From positions 497,408 through 561,407 of the forward strand of contig QAOA01006013.1 in assembly GCA_003255065.1 (NCBI GenBank): a DNA stretch of 64,000 bases, read 5' to 3'. Source of the stretch: Cercis canadensis. Its lineage: Eukaryota > Streptophyta > Magnoliopsida > Fabales > Fabaceae. The translations under genes were made by a program, and so were the position numbers. Shown here piece after piece: positions 22,687 to 36,430 of this stretch (its first letter is position 1; every line of letters starts with the position of its first letter). Below the pieces are notes generated by a model that saw nothing but the letters and a program-made list of their open reading frames with translations, was not told the origin of the DNA and ran no database searches.

Positions 22687-25600
22687 TCAATCTGAGCGCG
22701 GCAACAAAAAACTAAAGCCAGAGTTCTCACGGATAAGTGGTGGCGGTTCAATATCAGAGATATCTATTTGTTCCATTGACTTTGATAGGTCATCAACAGA
22801 AAATGGAATGCTGCGATATAGTTGATTCAAAATGATTAATGACAAACAAAACAACATATCATTATATTAGATTGCAAAAGTATACTTCAACAATTACAAG
22901 CCTGTTAAACAAAACTAGAGTATTGATCTTGTTCTTTCTATATCACTTAATGAGGTTTTTCTTCTGCTCAGAACACAACTATATGTAAAACTTGCATTGC
23001 GTTAAGTCCAATCAATGTGTAATTAAAAGCTTCATAGGTAAATACAGTAACATTAGCTAGCACTTCTCTACTCTAACCGACGCCAAAAACTAAATATTTG
23101 AGAAGAATTGACCTCGGGAAACATAATGGATTGCTCTTGCCAATTGCACCAACCTTGGTGTTTGCTACAAGCTTTTTTCAGTGATTATATTTAGTTTGTA
23201 TCTAGTCACCATGCATCATAGTTTTAAACTAATTAGCTTTTCTTTTTTTTGGCCATTGTTTTAAACTAATTACTATGTATTACTTCGTTATGGAATTTAT
23301 AAAATGTGAATGAAATCAGATTATTAGTAAGATTTTGAAAATTTAATTAAAAAAAGCTCAACAACAATCACAAGGTTAAATTATTTTGTCTTACCTTGAA
23401 TCATCATCCAACAGGAAAGAATTACTAACTGCATTATTTGAATCTTCAGTCATCAACACCCTCATATTGGATATGACCTAGATGAAAACATTAATAAGTT
23501 CAACTTGGCTTTCTATACATGCCTTCTATATAACATTATCATACTGCTTTCTAGCATAGGCGACTTTAAACCTAGTAATAGTATCCAAAAAAACTTACAT
23601 CAGGGGACACACTATGTGTACCATACTTGTCATCCCAGTACATGGTGCTAATCCGATAAAGCTGTTGTATACTGAGGACCTGTAAATAGAGTAATAAAAT
23701 TGGTAAACTTTTGGGAAGGTGAATCTTTTCGAATATAGTAAGATTGCCTCCACTTACTGGGCACAGATCATGGCTTATTTCATCCAGTGTTTTCTTTGGT
23801 TTCTGATGTATGACCTGAATTAAGGGTGGAAAAGATTAGTACCCTATTTTTTCTATCTGACTATTAGAAAAAAGTACCACACAGATGCTTAGTAACCAAG
23901 ACTAGAAAGATACCAGAAATCCAATAGCCTGTCTTATATGTTTGAGCTCGTCCCAGGCTGAACCTGCATACTACATTTTTTTTGGCCGGGAGAGAAGGGG
24001 AGTGGGTGTGGGGAAGGGGTTAGTAAATTGTATCTCATCAACAGAACTGCAAAGTATAAAACAATAAAAGTAAAGAACTTAATGCACCTCATCTGTTGCC
24101 TTATAACACCAATGCTCCAATTCAGCCAAACCGGCTTTGACATATTCTCCATTACTAAATGAGCAGCACTCTCGTCTTAATAGAAGACTGTAACAAGAAG
24201 CAAACTTTTGAGACAATAAAATGAAAATTCCAAATTGCAGAACAGAAAAACAATCCCTAAAGCAACTGAAGGTAGAAGGAGAAACTAACCTATTGAATAG
24301 TTGAACATTGATGAAAGAAAAAATTTGTGTAAACACCTTACGAACTAAAAATGGTGGAACCTGTCAAAATGAAGCAGAAAGAGGGGGAAATTAGAGGGAA
24401 TATATTACTGAAATAACACAAAAAGAATATGTATGTGAAAAAGAAAAAATGTTACACAGATAACATAAGTAAATGAACAAAAAATTCAATTAATTATTCA
24501 TAAGAACCAGCAGTTTTGCTGGCAGAAAATACAATATATGACCTATACATTATAAGAGGAGGCAAAAATATAGAAAGGTTGATGTGGAAAGAGGTTCTAC
24601 TAACATGATTTGCTTTTAAAGTATTCAAAAAGTTCCCAAGGCTTTTAACTATCCCCTGCCAGTGAGCAATCAAAGTTCGCTGGGCTTCAGTGTTTGCAAC
24701 TGAACGTGATGATCCCTTAACCAAGCTTGCTCTCGATGTTCTTGGTGCCTATCTCATCCATTCAAACAATTACAGGTCAAAATTTGAAAGAGAATTAATC
24801 AAATTATAAAGTTTATAATCATTTTGTGAAAATAAGAACAATATGTTAGTAGAAACTTAGTAGTTGGTAATGAACAAATTGCCATACCTGGATGCATAAT
24901 GCAAGCAAGGGAGAAATTTCCTTCTTCAAATTATCTCGTATCATTCCATATATCTTTTCTACATATGCTGTAAGCTGCTGTTTGAAAAGCAAAGCTGGGT
25001 ACTTGGCTTCAACTTGTCGTAGTGCATCTACTCCCCCACCCATGCTACCATTGATTAGGGAAATATTGACTCCTGCTGGAGTTCCACGGAAACTCTAAAC
25101 AAAGGGATAGAAAAAGAAACTATGACTATCTGAAGATAAAAGCTTCTTAATGACAATGTGAATTGTTCTATTCAAATAAGAAATTATATTTACTTGTGTC
25201 ATCCTCCCAAATAGGGTAGCTGATGAAGAACGACGGCGTTGTGGGGCCATTCCAGCAGCACCACTTGCCTTAAGTGTGCGCTGGAGTAACAAGAGAAGTG
25301 TAGAGGCATTGGATAACCAATAAGCCAAGATATCATTGTTATCCTGGGTCTGAAGTTCAAATGGAAATATTTGACTTAGAAACTAATAATACTAAGAAGA
25401 GTAAGAGAAAGAGAGTATTAGCATGCAAAAGTTAAGCCTTTTACACCTCAATGGCATGGCCTATAGTTTGAATGATACGATCAAAAACACTAGTACGCTC
25501 TACTTCAAATGATCTCCAATGCAAGAGGCATTTGTATATGATACAGGCAGCAATTGGTCTGTTCCCAGCAAAGCCTAGATGTTGTGCAATACATCTGATG

Positions 25601-28600
25601 AGCAACTCTTGATTCTCCTGTTGTTTCTCATTGAGTGACTTTTGTGGTTTGTCGTCCACTTCAGAGGGGTCCCTCTGGTTCATTGATGGGCTATGTAGAT
25701 CCTGATTGGTTTATCAGGTGAGAAAGAAAAGAAGTCAAACCCACATATACATACCCCACACAGATAAAGCAATCATTTAAAATAGATTTAGTTACCAAAG
25801 ATGCCTTTACTTCCACTCCAACGTGACCACTATCAGCACCTCTCTAACAAGAGATACAAGAAAAACCTTTACAAAGTTGTCAAGCTTAACATTATTATCA
25901 TATCTAAGAAACGTATTTTGAGGAGTACCTGAATAATAGATCTGGAGCGTCCTGAAAGGAACTTATTAGGTGCCATGGACACAGCTTGTTGACGTAGAAC
26001 CTGATTCTCTGATTCTAAATTAGTAATCTTCTCTTCTAGCCTAATCAAAGAATTATGAGATTTCAATCAGCCATCTCAGTAAATAAAAATTAGTTATGAC
26101 TTATTTTGAAGAATAAAATTTGAATACGAGGTATAAGTTCTTCCTGCACTGAATTAAGGGAAGAAATAAGAAGGAAAAGAAATCATGTCTATCACTTGGT
26201 CAATGATATTATCATATACTTCCCAAGAGAACTAAAAATCTCCTCCAAAGGGAATTTGGTACCATAAGTAGATTGAAAGATCTCAAATGAAGAATGGGTT
26301 ACTTATATCTAACATAATGAGGGCTGATCCTTGATTAGCATGGGAAAAATAATAACATCAGGGTTTCTAGTTCATTAAGTACCTGGTCAATGATTCCTGA
26401 AGCTGCTGAACCTTCTTCTCTGTATCTTCTAGGTTTTGGCGCCGTTCTTCACCATAAACTTGGGCTTCGTTGTATTTTTTTTCAAAGTCATCAGCTTTCT
26501 CTTTCTCTGACTCGAGTGAAGTCTGTGTGAACGTGAAGCCCAGGCAACATCAATTAGATGGGATGATCATGATACGCTACTAACAAGGACTAAAGTATAT
26601 TACCATGACGCCTTAGAGGAAATTAATTTCCTTTAGTCACTTTGTGATAAACCAAACAAAAATGTACTTAGAAAAATTCTAGTAAGAATTGGTACTGCTT
26701 TCCTTGGTACAATAATCTCTCCAATTAAAAGGCACCATCCATTCATCCTGATGTGAACCGTCACTGGACATCAGCTGACATTAACTATCTTTGTTTTTTT
26801 CATTAACTTTGGTTACTTTAATTTAATTGCTAAGAATTTCTTTGATGCACAATGATGTAAATTTAACTTCTAGTATTGAATTGTAAACTGTTATATCCTT
26901 CTCAATATGAAAAGCAGTGTTATATGCAGACATAAACACATGCTTGAGAGATGGATCAACTACACAGAAGAGACTAAACTGAACTTTCTTACCTTTAGGC
27001 TCTCAATTTCTGCTGTTAGTGACTCAATTTTTTGCATGTCTTCAACAAGAACCTGGGTTTCTTTTATAACAGGAGGTGCTTCTTCAACAACCTTCTTTGC
27101 ATTATCTCGCTCCTTAATAAGCAAAGCATTGGTTTCGTCAACTTTGCTCTGCATCTCCTGCAGTGAATTCTGCAGTTTTGCTACCTCTTGTGCTTTGGCT
27201 TCTTCTAGGTTCGTCTGCACATGATTCCAGATGGTTTTCTTTAGGGATTACAAATTAAGAGGACAATTAAGCACTTGAAAAGACAGGTCTTTGACTCACA
27301 CTCTTCTTTTTTCCCCTCTCTTATGCAGAACGTTTTTCAAAATGCATGAATATGTACAAGTCTACAAGATCACAAAAATAACATTTGGCCAAATAATATC
27401 GATCAGCAAAATATATACGTTACCCTTAAACTTTTTTCTAATTGGAGACGCCAAGTGAGTTCCTCCACTCGTTTTTCAAGCTTATCCTTTGCTTCTTGAA
27501 GTGCACCTGTTTCTCTTGCAGCCTAAAGCAAATGAAAACAGACATTAGGTTAGGGCAGAGAAACAGAAAAAAGATATTTAGAAAAAAGGGAAAAAGCGTG
27601 AGGTCAAGGACACTCAAATATCACAGGAAGAGTGATGTAGGTGTAGCTTAATTGGTAAGAGCAAGGTGGGGTTTGGGTAGAGATATTTGGTTTGATCCTT
27701 TGTAAAACAACCAAAAGAAATCAGAGAGAGAAATAATGCATGACTTTCAGTTCAGGTCAGATATGGACGAGATATTTTTTTCTGGTGTTCACTAGACACT
27801 TATTATGCATCTACTGCTTCTCTTCACTTATTTCACAATAAAGAAATGAAAATAGTTTAGGAATTAACAATGCAAAAAAAAAGAGATAAATGTGGTTCTT
27901 GATTTCGCAAGTGAAAATTTAAAACCAGTTCCAACATTTATAGCTCAGAAGAATTTTTTTTCTGTATTCTTCTTTTCTTTATGAAGATGATGATGATGAT
28001 ATAAATAATATGTACATTGCTTGTATAAACCTTTAAGACTTGTACATATAAAGTTCTACCCCCCAAAAAAAAAAATCAGATTGTATCTTTGTCTTGTGTT
28101 CCTTATGTTTTTGCATGTTTAATAAATCACATCTTTACCAATCCATTTTCAAGACTCAGTGATGGGATAGTGGAACAGATAATAAAAGAACTATGGTAAA
28201 ATCAGAAGCTTACCATTTTGAGTTTCCTAAGTTCTCTCCGAGCTACACGCCCTCTCCATCTGCATTGTGTAAATATTGAACCTTTCTTGAGCCTCTTGTA
28301 ATATGAGGTAGTTTTGTGGCATCGCCATCGAGCCTGCAAATTTTTGATAGAAAAAATTGTTTAATGAATACTGATCACCCGTGCAGGTGGATTATCCTAA
28401 TCATAGTATTCTTCACTATAACCTGAATAATGATGGCTGCTTTAGTCTTCTTCCTAAACCTGAATTCTTTACGAGCAGCTACTGCCCTTAAGCCTGTTTG
28501 CAAGGTAAGTACTGATGCCTGGAGTCTCTTATAGGCTTTCCTAGCTTCATATCTGCGTATGTTCTTCTGAATTTTCTCAGCAGCAGCCTCCCTTCTCATG

Positions 28601-31600
28601 TTCTCGTAGAGTTTGGATGCAAGTCTTCCTACAGATAGTATTATATGAATGTCAAAATATGTGACAGAAGGAGACTAATTAAGCAGTTGCTACATCATTC
28701 TAATTAGGAGTCTGTACACTCTGACAATAAGATTGCATCTAACCAAACAAATGATTTGTTACTCACCTCTCCACAGAGATTGCACAAATATGGTAGCCTT
28801 TCGCAATGCAAGATAATGTTTACGTGCTTGATGGGTTCGTACACGCCGTTGGATGGTTTTGGCTGCATTACTGAGTACTTGAGCTCTCTGTGCATCTAGT
28901 TCAGCCATCTGACCTGCTCTTAGGAATACCTTCGTTTTCCCAATCTACAATAATTCACAGCCAATCAAATGAATTTTGTGGTCATGTTATGTAATGGGAA
29001 GCCTAGGTGTTTCATATACATGCATGCTATACAATGGTACAAGGTCCGTGTTCACATTACTTGATCACAGTTGAAAGAGGCCTTATAACTTAATGCTGCA
29101 ATGTCTATGAGAGAGCAATAATTATTCTGGTTAAACATTTTGAAGTACCTGGTATCCTTTAAGCCCAACCTTTTCCAGAATCTTTTGGCAAACAACCTTT
29201 TCATCATAGCTGCTCAAAGGTGAAACAACTTTGCAGATTAGCACCGTGTCCAAATTGGGTAAAAAAATATATCTTGTATCATCAAAGCCAAAACTTTCTT
29301 CCTCTCAAACTTATACTACAAGTAAGTACTTACTTTCCTTCCATGGCCTCTGCGGCAAGGAGCCCAAATCGGTTAGAAAATTCAAAGAAAGAACGGCGAG
29401 TAGGGTAGCCAGCACAACTAATTCTAATTGCCTCTAAAACACCCTGTAGGGGAAAATGTCAGAAACTAATTGAGAAACCATGGATATACTTTTATACAAA
29501 TCATCATCCAAAGAATTAAAGAAAAGAATAATCTACTCACACCACAGCGAAGTTGCTGCATGATGTTGACATTCTCAAATATTGCAGGCTTGAGGAGGTT
29601 GTTTGGTTTTACACATCTGATGTAATGAGGCTCCGTAGAGTTTAGTGTTTCCATTAGTTGCTGTAGTTGTAGCTGCACCATTCACAATTTAAAAAAAGAA
29701 AAAAATGTTAGTTTCCTGATAATAAGAACACTAAAAACTTATTATTATTAAAGGCAAAGTGCACAAGTATATTAATGAAGATTAACAAATGAATGATACC
29801 TTAAAACGAGAACCAATAGAAGAAAACTTAGCAGATTTAGATGACTGGTCTGGAAGTAGAGGAAAAAGGCCTGCTACAAAAGAACATTTGGAAGCACTCA
29901 ACAAATCTTGATGTTCAGGAACCACATAATCCTTATTTTTGTCTAAAAATTGGTCAGACTGGTATAGGACCTGCAGATTTATGAGGGTAAAAATTGATAA
30001 GCAAAAATGTCTAGTTTTTTTTTTTGGAAGTTAATGCCATAATAACTAATAATACCTCCCCAGCATAATGAGCAATGGTGAAATCCGTTCGGGACAATTT
30101 TGGCTTTATAAAGCGCTTGTGACTCTTAAATGTTTGATAAAGCTTGTTTGAAAATGTTTCATGTGTTGACTTTGGAAACATGCTGAAAGACAAAAGGAGA
30201 AGAAAATCTGAGTGAAGGGAAAGATTCAATATCACATGTAACACAGAGCTTTAGATTCAAAACAATCAGAGGAACAATGAATTATTTCTCGAATCTTTCC
30301 ACCCAAAAGAAGAACAACTAGGAAGTTATGAACACCTTCCTTTAAAGTTCAGAAGAAAAAGAGATGTTTTACCAAGCTTCGTCAAGGAGAGCAACGATTC
30401 CACCAGGTTTCTGCAAAACAAATAACACTGTAAAAGACTCCTCAAATTTGGTGAAAACCAAAAAAATAAAAAAAGGAAAATCCAAACAAGGAGTTGAATT
30501 TGGAAGACTGTAAAATAAGTTCAGAAGTATAAACATAGTGGAAAAGCACTCAGAAAGAACACTTCCTAGATCGTAAAGTTATGTTCATCTAAAACCCAAA
30601 AATAGAGGATTTGTATATGCTCAATACTACTGTTGTGGTTCAGCCTCAACCAAGCAACAAAGAAATGCATCAATCAAGTTCATTTTCCATACAACTTCCA
30701 GCTCCTTCGCTTCCCCTGCTTCTCTTCCTCCATAAATGTATGGTGTTATTCAGTAATTCATTATCTGGGCTTTGCAGCAAGATCAATAGCATTATCTCTT
30801 TTATTTATAGGGGAGTTATAATCACACAACTTTACACACCCATTGAATAATAGGGTAATTAGAAAAAAAAAAAAAAAAACCAGCAGTGTAGATATACATA
30901 AAGCATATCAAAAGCAAACTGGCCTTCAAGTTTATTATGTTTCTGGACAATTTAGTAGACCACTTACAAACTGATAATACACTAAGCAGTCTCAATCACT
31001 TAAAGAAAGTGAAAGAGAGGAAAAACCTTTTCAATAAGGTCCAGAACATCTTGATTGTCAACAAATTCAATGTAGCTCCAATCAATCTGCTCCTTCGTAT
31101 ATTCTTCTTGTTCCATCTTAAACACGTGCTGAAATTCATCATCAAAAAAAGATTAAATATGGAGATCACATTTATAAGCAAATTTGAAATACTTGATGTA
31201 GTTTAGGACTTTACCTGATTGAAATGTTGCTGCAACTTCTCATTTGTGAAATTAATGCAAAACTGCTCAAAACTGCAGAGCATGATATGCTGAAATTAAG
31301 TTACAAAAAGATTGAAAACAAGCTGAGGTGGTTGCTTACAATATCTTCAGAAATGCATTCTCATGTAGGTACTTGCATGAGTATGCATGTTTATTCTGCT
31401 GCACTTGAAGTTACCTGTTAGTTTTAAAGCTTTCAAAACCATAGATGTCAAGGACACCAATCAAAGATTTCGAATTGGGATCTTGTCCAATTGAACTATT
31501 AATCTTGTCCACCAACCTGTTTAAAACCAAATAAACGCACTTGGCATCAAAATTGGCATCCTCTGTGTATGTGTGTGTGTGTCCAATGCTTGTGTTATTA

Positions 31601-34590
31601 GCTAAACATTATAATGGACAGAAAAAAAGGAATCATTTCCTTCTTCAACATCTTACCAGTCAAATAGTCGAGAATAAATTGTTTTCGCAAATCCATCTCT
31701 GCTGACAGCTGCACTTTGGGGATCAAGGCTTCGTTTTATAACTTCTTCAGGGGTGATCATGACACGCTTACATAACGCATCTTGCAAGGCATCAGCATCA
31801 CACCTGAGAAAATGTGAAATCTGATTACCGTAATCATAATAAAGGGAAACAAAAACCATATGTAGTGCGAGGGTAATAATACAACAGAGTCCATGACCAT
31901 ACATGAGAAGCTCAGCAGTTGTTTTCAGGTGGAATTTGGCTGTGTCATCTTTTGGAACTGATGAGTCAACTTCCTTTCCTTTGGCAAACTCAATGTTACC
32001 AATATGAAGAATTGCAGCAACAACTCTGAAAATTGCTTCCTGAGAAAAAGAGGGGGGGAAAGCAGAGAGATAAAATTAATTTTTCTATATTCTAGCAATA
32101 AAGCAAGTTAAATATATACTTACAAAAAGAAATACCTGATCTTTTTGGCTTATTCCAACAATATCCATAGCTCTCCTAGTGGCAAGATATTCACGAGCAT
32201 CACTTACGTCAACCAGTTCATAACAATTTGACTGGTTAAGGTAGTGAAAAGATTTAGGATTTCCTAATTTGTATTTCTCAATTTCCTGTCAACAGAAATT
32301 GCAATATATTTATATATTATATAAATAAGCAACAGAAAATAGATTGTAAAGAGCAAGATACCTCCTGTGGCGCAGCACAAATAAGATAAAAGCAGTGATA
32401 GTTGCGTTCAGGATCATTAACTTGGCAAACCCGAGACCTCTCGAGAAGGTAAGTTCGGATGGCTGCCCCTGAGATTCTTCCATGTTTATCAAATTGAATC
32501 TCAACAAATTTACCAAAGCGGCTGCACCATAAAAACAAGGAGAACTTGAAACCAGAATTGGTTCAAATAATCCAACTGTTTGGTAATAGCTTAAATGCAA
32601 ACTATCATGTGGCTGTGCATGTCAACAAAATAATTTCCTTTTCTGGGAGGGAAATTTGATGAATGGGAATCTTTTAACTATTGTTATCCACATCACATCG
32701 ACTTTGAATAGTATGCTGGGGAATTGAGGGAATGCAGTAAGACAAAACTGAAGGCAAAGTTAAGTCATATACCAGACTATCATGGACGATGAAACCCAAG
32801 GAATACTTTATTGCCCACATGTAAGAAAGACTCACCTGGAATTGTTATTCCTAACAGTTTTGGCATTGCCAAATGCTTCAAGAACTGGATTTGACTGCAC
32901 TCAGGTCAGTACAGAAGTCCCATATGAGTTCATATTAGAGGGAAAAAGAGAAAATGTCATTGATAGAAGAATACACAAATGGAAATTTTGTTCTAGAGGC
33001 AGTGGTTTATTAAATCATACTTCAAGAACTTGTTGTTCAACTGTCCGTCCTTCAGTAACAGCCCTACCACCTAAGAAAGCAAGGTATCGCATGAGCATTT
33101 TTGTAGTTTCAGTTTTACCAGCTCCACTTTCCCCACTGACCAGAATTGAATTGCTTTTTCCTTCATTAATCATCGCCCTGATTTTAATAAAAGCATAACT
33201 GTTGGTATTTAGTCTAATGATAGAAACCAATTTGGCTTCTAAAATGAAAATAAGGATTACCTATATGCAACATCAGCAACTGCAAACACATGAGGGTTTA
33301 ATTCTCCAAATGGGGCTCCCTTGTATTGTTGCATCATGTGCAAATCATAAATATGAGGTAGTCTTTGGAATGGATTTATTGCAATAAGAATATTTCCAGT
33401 ATAAGTCTGCCATTGAAATTAATAAAATGAGAGAGATATATGTAGGAGAACCAAATTGTAGAAGGTAACAACCTTTTAGACTGATACATTTTGCAGGATC
33501 TTATCATATTAAAGGGAAGGAAGCCTTACATATATTTCATTCAATTCATATCTACTTTTTAAGTTCTGAAGGACTCCAGGCTCGTGCAAATAGGACAGCT
33601 TTGTCATATCATCCACTCCACCAGCAGGAGCTTCCATATCTTTGGGATATATTTTTGATAAATTTGCAACAACCTTGAAATAACCAAAAAGGAAGTACAG
33701 CTAATAATTCAGATAAAATCTTTAACTTAATATTTTGCATTCTTTTCAAGGGACAAACCAAGTGCTTCACAAAGGAATGCGTCATTATACCTCTAAAAGT
33801 AGATTTACTTACTGCAGCATAAAATGCCCATTGCCAATAATTCAATAAGAGGGAGGGGAGGGGGGAATAGAGACGGATAGATATAGATTTGCTTATGAGG
33901 CCAATTAATTTGCAAGCAAACTTTTGGGAAGTTAAACATTACTTATAATTCTTCAAAGATCTTCAATGGTGATGTAAAACACAAGCCCATCTTGGAAGAA
34001 AAAAAGAAAGAAAGGTCATGCATAGATCCCTTCTGTTGTTTTCCCCCTCCTATTCTCTTTTCATTATCTAAATGGAGTTAAACAAAATATGCAGATGAAA
34101 TTGACAAGTGAAATTGTGTGCCAGCTAATACAACTGATTGGCACCTTAGAAGGTAGTTATTAAGAATAAACCAGGGATGACAATAAGGAGAGGTACATCA
34201 TTCTTGTCATTATTATTAACTCTTTCTTTTGCATCGACTGTTATCATACAAGAAATGAAAGTCAATTGTTTATCTATACAATACAGTATAGCATTAATGC
34301 CTAAATGAAAATATCATTTATCAAACTAGGGGGCTTCCTGTCAACTACTAAACTGACAGAAAACCCATCAATGATCTTCTCAAAATACGTTGGATTTTGG
34401 AAAGTCAAAAAAATCTCAAATGTAAAATAGGAAGCAACAAAATTATTGGCAGTCAACAAACCTTCTTTCCATTGGTAGTTTCAATCTCAGCATCCTTCCC
34501 AGTAATTTTTGATACTTGTCCATCTATCCAAGATACCTCTGGGTCTTCAATCCAGACATGAGAGCCTACAATTATATTCACTGGAGTCCC
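22687..34590 (-). CDS. Class XI myosin heavy chain
   Basis: Class XI myosins are actin motors that move organelles and drive cytoplasmic streaming. Thirty-seven coding exons join in frame: 34590-34462, 33673-33530, 33406-33261, 33177-33021, 32894-32836, 32521-32362, 32285-32136, 32039-31903, 31803-31657, 31516-31415, 31272-31215, 31128-31027, 30410-30373, 30182-30056, 29970-29800, 29672-29541, 29443-29334, 29209-29149, 28944-28767, 28628-28423, 28333-28214, 27522-27424, 27214-26993, 26522-26383, 26040-25929, 25843-25796, 25701-25447, 25349-25194, 25094-24888, 24748-24605, 24360-24290, 24187-24088, 23970-23914, 23814-23758, 23679-23599, 23477-23395, 22810-22687. They total 4,590 nt (1,529 residues plus stop). 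Order: SH3-like start [17 protein letters not shown]; motor with GESGAGKT P-loop, NNNSSRFGKF switch I and DIYGFESF switch II; six IQ motifs; coiled coil; DIL/globular tail ([27 protein letters not shown]). The start exon is not included; see the finding. Isoform not assigned. Confidence 0.95.
27640..27700 (+). mobile_element. tRNA-derived SINE head in a myosin intron
   Basis: Box A-like TAGCTTAATTGG (27644-27655) and box B-like GGTTTGATCC (27689-27698; consensus GGTTCGATCC) are 33 bp apart in the right order on the plus strand, antisense to the myosin gene. The intervening sequence does not fold as a convincing tRNA, so a SINE head is more likely than a tRNA gene. The 3' limit of the element is unclear. 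Confidence 0.5.
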
Positions 34591-36430
34591 CTGCAGATTG
34601 TGGTACAGAATCAAGAATTTGTGAAAGAAAATTTTGACAAAATGCATATGTTTTTAAATAGAGATAAACAGATCTCATAAAGGTTCTGAAAACATGGTCT
34701 TAATTTCTCTCATATGTACAATAAACTAACAGATAATTTATAATATTATTTTAGAATAAGCATCTAGAAGGATATTAGAATTCCAAACTGATCTTAAATA
34801 CATCTTATATTGATGCATGGTTTTTTTCACAAAATATCATATATAATAGCATCACAACCAACTAAATGCCACATATTAAAAAAGTAGATTTTAGACTGAG
34901 TTAGTCACTACGAGACAAGACATCACATTTCCTTTCAACTTTATTTTCTTTTACATTTACGTCCAGAGATGTTTTTAGAGTTCCTTTTTTTTAGGGGGAA
35001 TTTTTAGATTTCTTGAATCATCAAGGAACTGCAAACGTTCATGTACTATCACATCCTCACAGAAAATCAGAATCTATAAATCTAACAGTAATAATATTCA
35101 AATTCATGACTAAGTAAGAGCACCCATGACCAAATCTTTGGCTTAAAATAGTTAGAAGTTATTTGCAATCTATTAGAATAATTTTTTCACCAAAAGGGGA
35201 GAAAAAATATTTCGCAGTGAATGAATAATCAATTTTAGGTTTTCTATTTTTCTCTAGGTGGCCTCGCTATCCTTTTGCACTGTTTCCGAAGTATCCCAAC
35301 TTAATCTAATGCAACATTATCTGATATGATATTTTGCATGAGTGAAATATGACTCCCTTTGCGCATTCTCTTCCAAATTCCAAATAGCATACATGGGTGT
35401 GGACGATCCCTAAATTAAACAGTTGCGTTATTATAAAGAGTTCCTTGACTTGAAAGTTTAAACTTCTAGATTGATTGGTTCTATAACACATGATATCAGT
35501 ACCTTCTTAACCAAGTAGTTTAGAGTTGGACATTGCCGCTCCCAATTACATAGTTCAATTAAAATTTGGCACATAATAGTGATATACCGAAATATCATCC
35601 ACATAAAAGCTATTACAATCATTCTCTGACACTAATCATCAGTGCACCATGTTGAAGGCATAGAGATTTTTTTTAAAAAAAAAAATTGATTAAGAGGCAA
35701 ACGTGACTGTCAGAATGGTATCAAAAATTGATCTAGCAATTAGATTTAATAGAAATTGAAAAACTATTTTGAATATATAGTGGTAAGAAACATGCTTTAA
35801 ATAGAAGCTAAACCAAAATACAGTACAACCAAGACTAGAGAATGAAACAAAAACTACCATTACTGAGATTTAAATCCGAAGCCCTTGATCAGTATCTTCA
35901 TAAAGGTAAGAAATTCATTCAGGATCTGATAATTTCTGCACGCATCTGACCTCCATATGGAAAAAAGGTATTAATATTGTTGATCACAAATAGAAGAATT
36001 AAAATCAGCTACCCATCTGGCGAAAGCCACTAAAGACGAAACCCTAGACGAATCGGAATCGAATAAAAATGAAAGAAACGACGGGAAACGCCATTTTCTG
36101 GGAAAAGTAGGGAGAAAATGAAAGAAAATAGAAAGGAATGGAGAAAGAAAGAAGAGATTGATGATGACTTGATGAGGATGAGGAGAGAAAGTTGTGTGTG
36201 TGGAAGTGCAAGTGAATGTGAATGTGAATCGAGTGGTTCGGGGAAGCGACATTCTTCAACAGGGCCTGTAACTTCGGCTGCTTCTCTTCACTTCCCTTTG
36301 CTTTCGCGCCAACTCGTGGCTACTGATTAAGTCTCTCTCTCTCTCTCTCTGCTTTCTAACGGAATTCAGTCTCTATTTAGTTGTGTTGGACTCGCCGACA
36401 CAATAACATGATTTTTTATATTTAGGGCTA
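34591..36430. other. Myosin 5' region: first intron, leader and promoter
   Basis: A GGG codon opening exon 34590-34462 follows a CTGCAG acceptor, and the protein should begin M-GTPVN, so the ATG lies in a tiny upstream exon. An ATG directly followed by a GT donor is at 35860-35858. Another ATG at 36016-36014 followed by GGTAGC would be one base out of phase. The 36030-36330 stretch looks like a transcribed leader, with (CT)n at 36331-36350 upstream. No other gene is supported here. Confidence 0.45.

Noticed and set aside
30611..31421. Plus-strand frames in the myosin region
   Set aside because: They overlap antisense to well-supported myosin exons and introns and have no domain.
36013..36016. 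ATGG|GTAGC as the myosin start exon
   Set aside because: Joining it to the exon at 34590 puts the GTPVNIIVG sequence out of frame by one base.
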